In this document: one piece after another, positions 21,073-28,119 of the stretch
Layout: the number at the start of each line of letters is the position of its first letter
How positions within the stretch are numbered: position 1 is the first letter of the stretch
From: Ramlibacter sp.
Lineage (GTDB): Bacteria; Pseudomonadota; Gammaproteobacteria; Burkholderiales; Burkholderiaceae_C
DNA: 38,586 nucleotides
Direction: 5' to 3'
Assembly: GCA_030695945.1 (NCBI GenBank)
Contig: JAUYOG010000033.1
Span: forward strand, 1-38,586
The notes under the pieces: model-generated
What the model saw: the letters and a program-made list of their open reading frames with translations, nothing else
The model's database searches: none
What the model was told of the DNA's origin: nothing
Position numbers and translations under genes: made by a program

Positions 21073-22119
21073 ATGTTGACCTTCTACAACGATAAGCACC
21101 ATCTCCATCGCGGCAAGCTGGAGATGTTCCGTGGCGAGCTGGTCCCCTGCTTCGAGGTGCCGGACCGGGCGGACCACGTGCTGCGCGAGCTGAACGCGCG
21201 CGGCCTGGGCCATGTCGAAACCCCGCCGCCGTTCACCGCCAGCGCCATCACCCGCGTGCATTCGCAGCGCTACGTCGATTTCCTCGCGGGCGCCTGGGAC
21301 GAGTGGGTGGCGCTCAACCCCGCGAACGCGCAGCGCGATGCGATCCCCTCGTTCTGGCCGATCCGCACGTTCCGCTCGGATGTCGTGCCCACCAATTTCC
21401 AGGCGAAGCTGGGCTTGTTCTCGTACGACGCGGGCAGCCCGCTCACCGCCGGCACCTGGACGGCAGCGCGTGCCGGCGTGGATTGCACGCTGGCGGCCGC
21501 CAAGGCGGTGGCAGGCGGCGAGCGGGCCGCGTTCGCGCTGACCCGTCCGCCCGGCCATCACGCGGGCGCGGATTTTTTCGGCGGCTACTGCTTCCTGAAC
21601 AACGCGGCGATCGCGGCGCAATGGCTGCGCGATGCCGGCATCGAGCGGGTCGCGGTGCTGGACATCGACTACCACCACGGCAACGGCACGCAGGCCATCT
21701 TCTACGACCGGCCCGACGTGTTCTTCGCCAGCGTGCACGGCGACCCGCGAACCGAATACCCGTTCTACCTGGGGCATGCCGACGAGCGGGGCGAGTGTGC
21801 GGGCGTGGGTGCCAACCTGAACCTGCCGCTGCCGCGCGGCACCGCTTTCGCGCCCTGGCGCGAGGCCATGGGCCAGGCGCTGCACGGCATCGCCGCGTTC
21901 GGCGCGCAGGCGCTCGTGGTGTCGCTGGGCGTGGATACGTTCGCGGGCGACCCCGTCGCGGGCTTCGGGCTGCAAAGCCCGGATTACCTGCGTGTCGGGG
22001 AAGACCTCGCCGATGCCGGGCTGCCGACGGTGTTCGTGTTCGAAGGCGGCTACGCCGTCGCCGAGATCGGCGTGAATGCCGTCAACGTGCTCGAAGGTTT
22101 CAAGCAACGCGCGGGCTAG
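21073..22119 (+). CDS. Histone deacetylase-family (acetylpolyamine amidohydrolase-like) enzyme
   Basis: A 348-residue zinc-dependent deacetylase. Catalytic features are all present: RPPGHHA with the His pair 162-163, the zinc ligands Asp199 and His201 in DIDYHHGNGTQ, Asp288 in LGVDTFAGDP, and the transition-state tyrosine Tyr327 in FEGGYAV. The N-terminal MLTFYNDKHHLHRGK and spacing resemble bacterial acetylpolyamine amidohydrolases (AphA type) more than acetoin-utilisation AcuC. The likely reaction is release of acetate from acetylated polyamines or similar small molecules. ATG 21073 is preferred because AAGGAG ends nine bases before it; an in-frame TTG at 21046 is less likely. Confidence 0.9.
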   Translation: MLTFYNDKHHLHRGKLEMFRGELVPCFEVPDRADHVLRELNARGLGHVETPPPFTASAITRVHSQRYVDFLAGAWDEWVALNPANAQRDAIPSFWPIRTFRSDVVPTNFQAKLGLFSYDAGSPLTAGTWTAARAGVDCTLAAAKAVAGGERAAFALTRPPGHHAGADFFGGYCFLNNAAIAAQWLRDAGIERVAVLDIDYHHGNGTQAIFYDRPDVFFASVHGDPRTEYPFYLGHADERGECAGVGANLNLPLPRGTAFAPWREAMGQALHGIAAFGAQALVVSLGVDTFAGDPVAGFGLQSPDYLRVGEDLADAGLPTVFVFEGGYAVAEIGVNAVNVLEGFKQRAG

Positions 22120-22150
22120 GAGTGTGCGCGCTCGAAGTTGACGAGCGACG

Positions 22151-22247
22151 GCCGAGGAGGCGCTCTGTGGTGCGAATGTCCCCCGCTCGCGGGCGAGTCG
22201 CCCGCTCCGCTCCTCCTTGATTTCGCCCCACAGAGCGCCCCCTCGGC
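22151..22247. repeat. Nested palindromic element, unit 1
   Basis: Outer arms GCCGAGGAGGCGCTCTGTGG (22151-22170) and CCACAGAGCGCCCCCTCGGC (22228-22247) are inverted with one mismatch over 20 bases. They enclose a 55-base core (22172-22226) starting GCGAATGTCCCCCGCTCGCG and ending CTCCTCCTTGATTTCGC. The core recurs inverted in unit 2 with different outer arms. Confidence 0.85.
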
Positions 22248-22291
22248 CACATTGGCGTGCCGTGCGCCACCCTTGGAGCGCCAACAACGCA

Positions 22292-22396
22292 GGACCAGGA
22301 TGGGGCCAAGCCGTCGCAGCGAAATCAAGGAGGAGGTAGCGGGCGCAGCCCGCGACGGGGGACATTCGCGGAGGCGGCCTGGCCCCGTCCTGGTCC
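22292..22396. repeat. Nested palindromic element, unit 2
   Basis: Outer arms GGACCAGGATGGGGCCA (22292-22308) and TGGCCCCGTCCTGGTCC (22380-22396) are inverted with one mismatch over 17 bases. They enclose a 51-base core (22319-22369) that is the reverse complement of the unit 1 core: GCGAAATCAAGGAGGAGG to GGGGGACATTCGC. Together the two units fill the 306-base gap 22120-22425; no gene is seen there. Confidence 0.85.
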
Positions 22397-22425
22397 GGGA
22401 CAAGGACAGAGATCGGGCACAGCTG

Positions 22426-23409
22426 TCAATCCAGCCCCGCCCCCGATTCCTTCACCGCCTGCTTCCAGCGCGCCACTTCCTTCTTCAGGAACTCGCTGAA
22501 CTCGGCGGGCGAGTTCGCGACGATGTCGAACGCCTGGTTGCCCATGCGCTCCTTCACGTCGGGCGCGTTCATGCCCTTCACCGCGATCTCGTTCAAGCGC
22601 TGGATGATCGCGGGCGGCGTTCCGGCGGGCGCGGCCAGCGCCTGCCAGCTCGTGACCTCGAGCGGGATGCCGACCTTGGCGCCGATCGGCACGTCCGGCA
22701 ACTGGGGCGCGGGCTTGCTCGCGGTGAGCATCAGCGCCTTCATCCTGCCGCCCTTGATGAAGGGCATGGCCGGCCCGAGGTTGCTGAACATGAAGTCGGC
22801 CTGGCCGCCCATGATGTCCTGCATGGCGGGTGCGCCGCCGCGGTAGGGGATGTGCACCGCGAAGCCCCCCACGGCCTTCTTGAACAGCTCGCCCGTGAGG
22901 TGGTCGGAGGATCCCGCGCCCGACGTCGCGTACGACAGCTTGCCCGGGTTCTGCTTCATGTACGTCGCCAGTTCCTGCGCCGTGTTGAAGCGCGAGTTGG
23001 CCGGCACCACCAGCACGTTGGGCGTGGACACCAGCACCGAGATCGGCGCGAAGTCCTTCAGCGGGTCATAGGGCAGTTTGCTGAACAACCCGGCGTTGAT
23101 GGCGAAGACGCCGATGCTCGCCACCATCAGGGTGTTGCCGTCGGGCGCGGCCTTGGCCAGCATCGTGGCGCCCAGGGAGCCATTGGCGCCGGAGCGGTTC
23201 TCCACCACCACCGGCACCTTCAGCTCGTCGCCGATCGCCTTCGCCATGATGCGGCCGATCTGGTCCGATGCGCCGCCGGCCGGGAAGGGCACGATGATCT
23301 TGATCGGCTGGCTGGGCCAGGCCTGGGCGTGGGCCGGGGCGAGGAACAGGTTGCACGCCAGGATCGCCGAGGCGGCCAGGACGTGAAGGACATTGCGCTT
23401 GGTGTTCAT
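22426..23409 (-). CDS. Bug-family (tripartite tricarboxylate) periplasmic solute-binding protein
   Basis: A 327-residue Bug protein. A Sec signal peptide covers the first ~29 residues (ends PAHAQA), followed by the family entry WPSQPIKIIVPFPAGGASDQIGR. Other landmarks are VVVENRSGANGSLGA, the LSYATSGAGSSDHL ligand loop, HIPYRGGAPAMQDIMGGQADFMF and WQALAAPAGTPPAIIQRLN. Bug proteins bind small carboxylates in the periplasm; many, like this one, have no transporter genes beside them. It is the last gene of a minus-strand unit with a hydroxyacid dehydrogenase and a DHDPS-like aldolase, suggesting that it captures their substrate. GGAG precedes the start. Confidence 0.92.
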   Translation of the reverse strand: MNTKRNVLHVLAASAILACNLFLAPAHAQAWPSQPIKIIVPFPAGGASDQIGRIMAKAIGDELKVPVVVENRSGANGSLGATMLAKAAPDGNTLMVASIGVFAINAGLFSKLPYDPLKDFAPISVLVSTPNVLVVPANSRFNTAQELATYMKQNPGKLSYATSGAGSSDHLTGELFKKAVGGFAVHIPYRGGAPAMQDIMGGQADFMFSNLGPAMPFIKGGRMKALMLTASKPAPQLPDVPIGAKVGIPLEVTSWQALAAPAGTPPAIIQRLNEIAVKGMNAPDVKERMGNQAFDIVANSPAEFSEFLKKEVARWKQAVKESGAGLD

Positions 23410-23438
23410 GCAGAGAGTCTCCAGTTGGGTGGATCGGG

Positions 23439-24395
23439 TCAGGCAGGCGGCGCCGCCGGCACCGGGGTGACGAGGCGGCCGTGGTCGAACCAGGAATGCA
23501 GGTTGGCCAGCACCAGGTCGGCCATGGCCTTGCGGGTTTCGCGGGTCCCGCTCGCGAGGTGCGGCAGCAGCACGACGTTGTCCAGCGCCAGCAGGGCTTG
23601 CGGCACGCGGGGCTCGTCCTCGAACACGTCGAGGCCGGCGCCGGCGATGCGGCGGTGGACCAGCGCGTCCACCAGCGCCGCTTCATCGACGACGCTGCCC
23701 CGTGACACGTTGACCAGGTAGCCCTGGGGGCCGAGCGCCTCGATGACCTCGGCCGAAACCAGGTGCCGGGTCGCCGGGCCTCCGGAGACGATTACGACCA
23801 GGAAGTCGCACCATCGCGCCAGGGCGGCGAGGGACGGTTCATGCGTGAACGCGACATTCGCGACGGGCTTGCGCGAGTGGTAGCGGATGTGCATGTCGAA
23901 GCCTTGCGCGCGCTTCGCGATCGCCTGGCCGATCCGGCCCAGCCCCGCGATGCCCAGCTTCTTGCCGGAAACGCGCGTGGTCAGCGGGAATTGGCCCTTC
24001 AGCCAGTCGCCGCGGCGCACGAAGCGGTCCGACGCGCTGAGGCCGCGCGCGGCGTCGATCAGCAGCCCCATCGCCACGTCGGCCACGCAGTCGTTGAGCA
24101 CGTCGGGCGTGTTGCTGAGGGCGATGCCGCGCTTGGCCGCGGCAGCGGCATCGACCGTGTCGTAACCGACGCCGAAATGCGTGATGGCCTTCAGGTTGGG
24201 CATCGCGTCCATCAGCGCGGCGTCGGCCCCGTTCTTGGACGTCGTCACCAGTGCCTGGAAGCCTGCGCCCTGTTCGGCGAGGAAGCGTCGGGGATCCTTC
24301 TCATTCCACAGGGCATGGCAATCAAATTGTTCGGCGAGCGACGCCTCCAGTTCGGGCATCAGCCGGCCGGCCTGCAAGACGCGATGGCGGCTCAT
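23439..24395 (-). CDS. D-2-hydroxyacid dehydrogenase
   Basis: A 318-residue NAD(P)-dependent dehydrogenase of the D-isomer 2-hydroxyacid family. The Rossmann motif is GIAGLGRIGQAIAKR (about 148-162), and the catalytic residues are Arg232 (NVSRGSVVDE), Glu261 (DVFEDEP) and His279 (LLPHLASGT). It probably oxidises or reduces a 2-hydroxy/2-oxo acid released or consumed by the neighbouring aldolase; the exact substrate is not readable. Its ATG overlaps the stop of the aldolase gene (ATGA), so translation is coupled. The Bug protein gene follows 29 bases downstream. Confidence 0.9.
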   Translation of the reverse strand: MSRHRVLQAGRLMPELEASLAEQFDCHALWNEKDPRRFLAEQGAGFQALVTTSKNGADAALMDAMPNLKAITHFGVGYDTVDAAAAAKRGIALSNTPDVLNDCVADVAMGLLIDAARGLSASDRFVRRGDWLKGQFPLTTRVSGKKLGIAGLGRIGQAIAKRAQGFDMHIRYHSRKPVANVAFTHEPSLAALARWCDFLVVIVSGGPATRHLVSAEVIEALGPQGYLVNVSRGSVVDEAALVDALVHRRIAGAGLDVFEDEPRVPQALLALDNVVLLPHLASGTRETRKAMADLVLANLHSWFDHGRLVTPVPAAPPA

Positions 24396-25342
24396 AGGGC
24401 CGCCGCGCGCTTGCGGGTCAGCGCGGCTTCGTTGCGCGCCAGCAGGTCCATCGCGATCGGGCGCAACTTGTCCAGCACCGCTTCGTCGTCGATGACCGAG
24501 AGGAACTCGCCGATGGGCCCGGTCGGTGCAATGCCGGCCAGGTCCACCGCCGCGTGCAGGATGCGGATGGGCGACGTGGCGTCGCGCGCGTCCTCCAGCG
24601 GCAGGAACAGCTCGCGTGTCGCGCGGGCGGTGGCGTCGTCGCCCGCGTGCAGCGCCTCCCGGATCCGGTTCGACAGGGCGGGCGCGACGCAGGTGGAGCC
24701 GGACGTGAACGCTCGCAGCCCGAAGCTGCGGAAGTGGTCGATCACCGGCCGTTCGCCGATGCCGCTGATGATCAGGTCCGGTCCCATGCGCTGCACCAGG
24801 TCGGCCAGCACCGGGTCATGCCGGGGGTCGGGCCGCACGATTGCGTACTTCACGGCACAGACCGAGCCCTCCTGCACCAGCACGGCGAGATCGGCGTTGT
24901 CGATGTAGCCCTCATCCTTGACGTAGGCGATGACGGGCTTGCCGTAGATCGATGCGAGCTTGCCCAAGCCGCGCGCCACCCCGGCGGGGCTGGCGGGAAA
25001 GCGCAGCGGCAGCACCATGGCCGTGGGGAAGGCACGTTCACGCAGCAGGGCGACCTGTTCGGCGGCCTTGCCGAAATCGGCGCCCACCGAGGGAATGAGC
25101 CAGTCGCCGTCGGCCAGCAGCGGCGCCAGGGCATCCAGCACGCGGCCGAGCTCGGCGACGCCGAGGTTGTAGAAGTTGGCGTTGCCGCCGTACATGAAGG
25201 TGGTGACCTGGCCGGCCCTCAGGTGCTCGAGCAGCAGCGCGTTGGCTTGCGTGTTGATGCTGCCGCTGGGCAGGCGCGGCATCGGCGGGACGGCGAGGAC
25301 GGAGCCGCGCAGGTCGGCGGGCTTGACGGGGGAGGTTTTCAA
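24392..25342 (-). CDS. Dihydrodipicolinate synthase-like class I aldolase
   Basis: A (beta/alpha)8 lyase of the DapA/N-acetylneuraminate lyase superfamily. After LRGSVLAVPP the visible catalytic residues are Tyr140 (GKPVIAYVKDEGY) and the Schiff-base Lys165 (CAVKYAIVR). Members cleave or condense pyruvate-containing sugar acids and related oxo acids; since it sits with a GntR regulator and a hydroxyacid dehydrogenase, a catabolic role is more likely than lysine synthesis. There is no ATG: TTG 25342 (316 residues, AGGA upstream) fits the family length, while TTG 25378 (328 residues, GAGG upstream) is also possible. Confidence 0.85.
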   Translation of the reverse strand: MKTSPVKPADLRGSVLAVPPMPRLPSGSINTQANALLLEHLRAGQVTTFMYGGNANFYNLGVAELGRVLDALAPLLADGDWLIPSVGADFGKAAEQVALLRERAFPTAMVLPLRFPASPAGVARGLGKLASIYGKPVIAYVKDEGYIDNADLAVLVQEGSVCAVKYAIVRPDPRHDPVLADLVQRMGPDLIISGIGERPVIDHFRSFGLRAFTSGSTCVAPALSNRIREALHAGDDATARATRELFLPLEDARDATSPIRILHAAVDLAGIAPTGPIGEFLSVIDDEAVLDKLRPIAMDLLARNEAALTRKRAAAL

Positions 25343-25391
25343 CGGACGGTCCTGGGTGGGGGTTGGGACGAGGCGCAAAACGCATCCTCAG

Positions 25392-25433
25392 TTGTTTGAC
25401 AACTTTACCAATATTCCGGAAAGTTGTAAACAA
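25392..25433 (-). promoter_or_regulatory. Promoter and paired GntR operators of the aldolase operon
   Basis: On the minus strand TTTACA (25430-25425) and TAAAGT (25407-25402) are separated by exactly 17 bases, a plausible -35/-10 pair. Two operator-like sites overlap them: TTGTTTGACAA (25392-25402), matching the FadR-type pattern TNGTNNNACNA, and TTGTAAACAA (25424-25433). They form a larger dyad, with ACAACTTT (25399-25406) and AAAGTTGT (25420-25427) as perfect inverted arms. The GntR gene lies just upstream, so repression by it is likely. Confidence 0.65.
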
Positions 25434-25454
25434 GCCCCTCGCGAAACCGTGCTG

Positions 25455-26177
25455 CTAACGATCCAGGTGGCGGTCGAGCAGCCGGTTGCGTACCTGGTCG
25501 AGGTGATAGCGCATGGCGATGGCGGCGCTCTCGGCGTCGCCGATGCGGATCGCGTGCACGATGCGGTCGTGCTCGTCGAGCACGCGCACGCGCCGCTGCT
25601 CCGAGGCCTCGCGCGTGAGCGACAGCGTGACGTTCATTCCCCCCTTCACCCGGTCCGCCAGCTGGTCGAGGGCCTGCACCAGCAAGCCGTTGCCCGACGC
25701 CACAGCGATCGCGCGATGGAACGCATAGTCGGCTTCCTTGGCGGGCCCGCCTTGCGCGAACAGGTCGCTCAGCTGCTGCCTGGCGTGCTCGATGGCGCGG
25801 ATCTGCTCTTCGGTGCGATGGCGGGCCGCGAGCCGGGCGGAGAGCTCTTCCAGGGCCATGCGCAGTTCCATCACCTGGAGGACTTCGTGCAGGCTGACCT
25901 GGCTGGTGAGTTCGGCAACGCGCTGCGAGGGGCTGCGCTGCACGTACGTGCCCGAGCCCTGCCGCGCGATGACGACGCCATCCGTCTGCAGCCTCTGCAG
26001 CGCTTCGCGCACGACGGGGCGCGAGACGGAAAACCGCTGGGCCAGCTGGTTTTCGGTGGGCAGGCGGTCGCCGGCGGAAAAGCGCCCGGCCATGATCTCG
26101 TCCAGCAGCTGCCCGTAGATCGTGTCGGACAGGCGCGGCCGATCGATCGGTGAGGTGGGAAGGACGATGGCTGACAT
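25455..26177 (-). CDS. GntR-family (FadR subfamily) transcriptional regulator
   Basis: A 240-residue regulator. The N-terminal winged helix-turn-helix is clear: LSDTIYGQLLDEIMAGRFSAGDRLPTENQLAQRFSVSRPVVREAL, followed by LQTDGVVIARQGSGTYV. The C-terminal part (about 85-235) is an all-helical FCD domain, with HRAIAVASGN and a late DEHDRIVHAIRIGDAESAAIAMRYHL segment that would supply metal/ligand-binding histidines. It lies between the two Bug genes and upstream of the aldolase operon, whose promoter carries TTGT/ACAA sites, so it probably senses a substrate or intermediate of that pathway. ATG 26177 is chosen; an in-frame ATG at 26243 would add 22 unlikely residues. Confidence 0.9.
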   Translation of the reverse strand: MSAIVLPTSPIDRPRLSDTIYGQLLDEIMAGRFSAGDRLPTENQLAQRFSVSRPVVREALQRLQTDGVVIARQGSGTYVQRSPSQRVAELTSQVSLHEVLQVMELRMALEELSARLAARHRTEEQIRAIEHARQQLSDLFAQGGPAKEADYAFHRAIAVASGNGLLVQALDQLADRVKGGMNVTLSLTREASEQRRVRVLDEHDRIVHAIRIGDAESAAIAMRYHLDQVRNRLLDRHLDR

Positions 26178-26311
26178 GGCGAGGGGCTCGTTGGGCCATT
26201 CTACAAATGCGGGCCGGGAAACCCCGATGCCCGCGAGTCCCATAGGTGTCGGGTCCCCGGGGCGAGGCGGCCACAGAATGGGGACTTCGATTTTTTTACC
26301 GAGGAGTCTTC

Positions 26312-27295
26312 ATGCGCCGCCGCCAACTCGTGCGACTTGCCGCCGCCGGCCTCGCCGCGCCTTCCCTCGCCGCCTTCGCGCAGGCGTCGAAAGGCCCGGG
26401 CCAGGGCTTTCCGGCCAAGCCCATCAAGCTGATCATCGCCTTTCCCGCCGGCGGTCCCACCGACATCACGATGCGCTCGCTCGCCGACAACGCCTCCAAG
26501 GTCCTCGGCCAGCCGGTCATCGTGGAGAACAAGCCAGGCGCCGGCGGCACGCTACCGGCGCAACAGTTGCAGACGGCGCAGCCCGATGGCTACACCGTCG
26601 CGCAGATCCCGCTCGGCGTGTTCCGCCTGCCCTACACGACCAAGATCACCTGGGATCCCGTCAAGGACATCGCCTACGTCTTGAACGTGACGGGCTACGC
26701 CTTCGGCATGGTGGTGCCCACCGACTCGCCGCTGAAGACCTGGACGCATTTCGTCGGCTGGGCCAAGGCCAACCCGGGGCGGCTCACCTACGGCTCCACC
26801 GGCACGCTGACCAGCCCGCACCTCACCACCGAGCTGATCGCGCAAAAGCTCGGCATCCAGCTGCAGCACATCCCCTACAAGGGCAGCGCCGACCTCGCGC
26901 AGGCCATCGTGGGCGGGCACATCATGGCGGCTTCGGATTCGACCGGCTTCGCGCCGCTGGTGGAGGCGGGCAAGCTGCGCGTCCTGAACACCTGGGGAGA
27001 GAAGCGGCTGGCGAAGTTCCCCGACGCCCCCACGCTCAAGGAGCTGGGCATCGACATCGTGCAGAACTCGCCCTTCGGCATCGGCGCGCCGCGTGGCACG
27101 CCGCCCGCGGTGATCAAGCGGCTGCACGACGGCTTCAAGAAGGCGATGGAAGAGCCGAGTTACGTGCAGGCCCTGGCGCGCTACGACATGCTGCCGATGT
27201 ACATGAGCTCGGCGGGCTATGCCAAGTTCGCGCAGGAAACCTTCCTGAAGGAGAAGGCGCTGGTCGAGAAGCTGGGGCTGGCCAAGGCCTCGTGA
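26312..27295 (+). CDS. Bug-family (tripartite tricarboxylate) periplasmic solute-binding protein
   Basis: A second Bug protein, 327 residues, divergent from the GntR gene. The signal region MRRRQLVRLAAAGLAAPSLAAFAQA begins with three arginines, so export by Tat rather than Sec is possible. The mature part shows FPAKPIKLIIAFPAGGPTDI, VIVENKPGAGGTL, LTYGSTGTLTSPHL, HIPYKGSADLAQAIVGGHI and FGIGAPRGTPPAVIKRLHDG. GAGGAG lies five bases before ATG 26312. It is clearly diverged from the Bug protein at 22426, so the locus may handle two ligands, or one is from another pathway. The next gene is convergent, only ten bases away. Confidence 0.92.
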   Translation: MRRRQLVRLAAAGLAAPSLAAFAQASKGPGQGFPAKPIKLIIAFPAGGPTDITMRSLADNASKVLGQPVIVENKPGAGGTLPAQQLQTAQPDGYTVAQIPLGVFRLPYTTKITWDPVKDIAYVLNVTGYAFGMVVPTDSPLKTWTHFVGWAKANPGRLTYGSTGTLTSPHLTTELIAQKLGIQLQHIPYKGSADLAQAIVGGHIMAASDSTGFAPLVEAGKLRVLNTWGEKRLAKFPDAPTLKELGIDIVQNSPFGIGAPRGTPPAVIKRLHDGFKKAMEEPSYVQALARYDMLPMYMSSAGYAKFAQETFLKEKALVEKLGLAKAS

Positions 27296-27305
27296 CCGGC
27301 GGCGG

Positions 27306-28109
27306 CTAAGGGCCCCGGCGCGCGCCGATCAGCAGCCGGGCCAGCTGCGAGAACCCCGCGCCGGCCTCCGCTTGCGTGACGTACGCGGGCGACTGGCCGG
27401 GAGGCAGCGCGAAGCGCGCCACGTTGGCCACGCCGACCGCGTTCGGCAGGTAAGCGAACATCGGCGCGTCGTTGGGCGAATCGCCGACGAACAGGCAGCG
27501 CTCCCGCTCGCTTTCCAGTTCCACGCCGAATCGCTCCCGCAGCAGCAGGTGCGCCATGCTCAGCTTGTCGTAGTCGCCGAACCAGCCGTTGACGTGGATG
27601 GAGCTGACCTTCGCGGTCATGCCAGCCTGCTCCATCAGCAGGGCGATGCGTTGCACCGCGCTCTCCGGCAACGGGGGCACGTCCTCGCAGAAGTCGATCG
27701 CCAGGTCGTAGAGGCGGCAGAACTGGTCCGACGCGAGGGCGCAGCCCGGCACTTCGCGCAGGATGGTGTCGCGCACCTCGGCCAGGCGGCTCGTGTTCCG
27801 CGCCCGCTGGGCCTCGTCGAACACGTGGCGCGTCCTGAGCTTGTGCGCCTGCGCGTCGTGCCAGCTGTAGAAGGCGCCGTTCTCCCCGATGACCGCATCC
27901 ACGGGCCACATGCGCGCGATGTGGTCGCACCAGCCGGCGGGCCGGCCGGTGACGAGAACGACGCGCAAGCCCGCATCCCGCAGGTCCTGCAGCGCGCCGT
28001 AGGCTTCCACCGTCAGGCGGCCCTCGGTGGTGAGGGTGTCGTCGATGTCGCTCAGGACCGTATGGATGGCCGAGGCCACAGCGGTCGGCATCTCTGTGAC
28101 GGGGCGCAT
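27306..28109 (-). CDS. HAD-superfamily phosphatase (Cof/MPGP-like)
   Basis: A 267-residue HAD hydrolase. Motif I is VLSDIDDTLTTEG with the nucleophile Asp and the acid/base Asp two residues on; motif II is VLVTGRPAGW; the late acidic motif is CLFVGDSPNDAPMFA, and NAVGVANVA follows. The long cap region between them places it among Cof-type/mannosyl-3-phosphoglycerate phosphatase-like enzymes acting on sugar phosphates or similar small molecules. ATG 28109 lies ten bases after the stop of the S41 protease gene on the same strand, so they may be cotranscribed. An ATG six codons later is also possible. The frame stays open far upstream, but that part is within the protease gene and is not coding. 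Confidence 0.85.
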   Translation of the reverse strand: MRPVTEMPTAVASAIHTVLSDIDDTLTTEGRLTVEAYGALQDLRDAGLRVVLVTGRPAGWCDHIARMWPVDAVIGENGAFYSWHDAQAHKLRTRHVFDEAQRARNTSRLAEVRDTILREVPGCALASDQFCRLYDLAIDFCEDVPPLPESAVQRIALLMEQAGMTAKVSSIHVNGWFGDYDKLSMAHLLLRERFGVELESERERCLFVGDSPNDAPMFAYLPNAVGVANVARFALPPGQSPAYVTQAEAGAGFSQLARLLIGARRGP

Positions 28110-28119
28110 GGCAGTGCGG

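Noticed and set aside
25387..25392. ATG at about 25388 (minus strand) as the start of the DHDPS-like gene
   Set aside because: It is in a different reading frame from the aldolase; only TTG codons open the correct frame before the first conserved residues.
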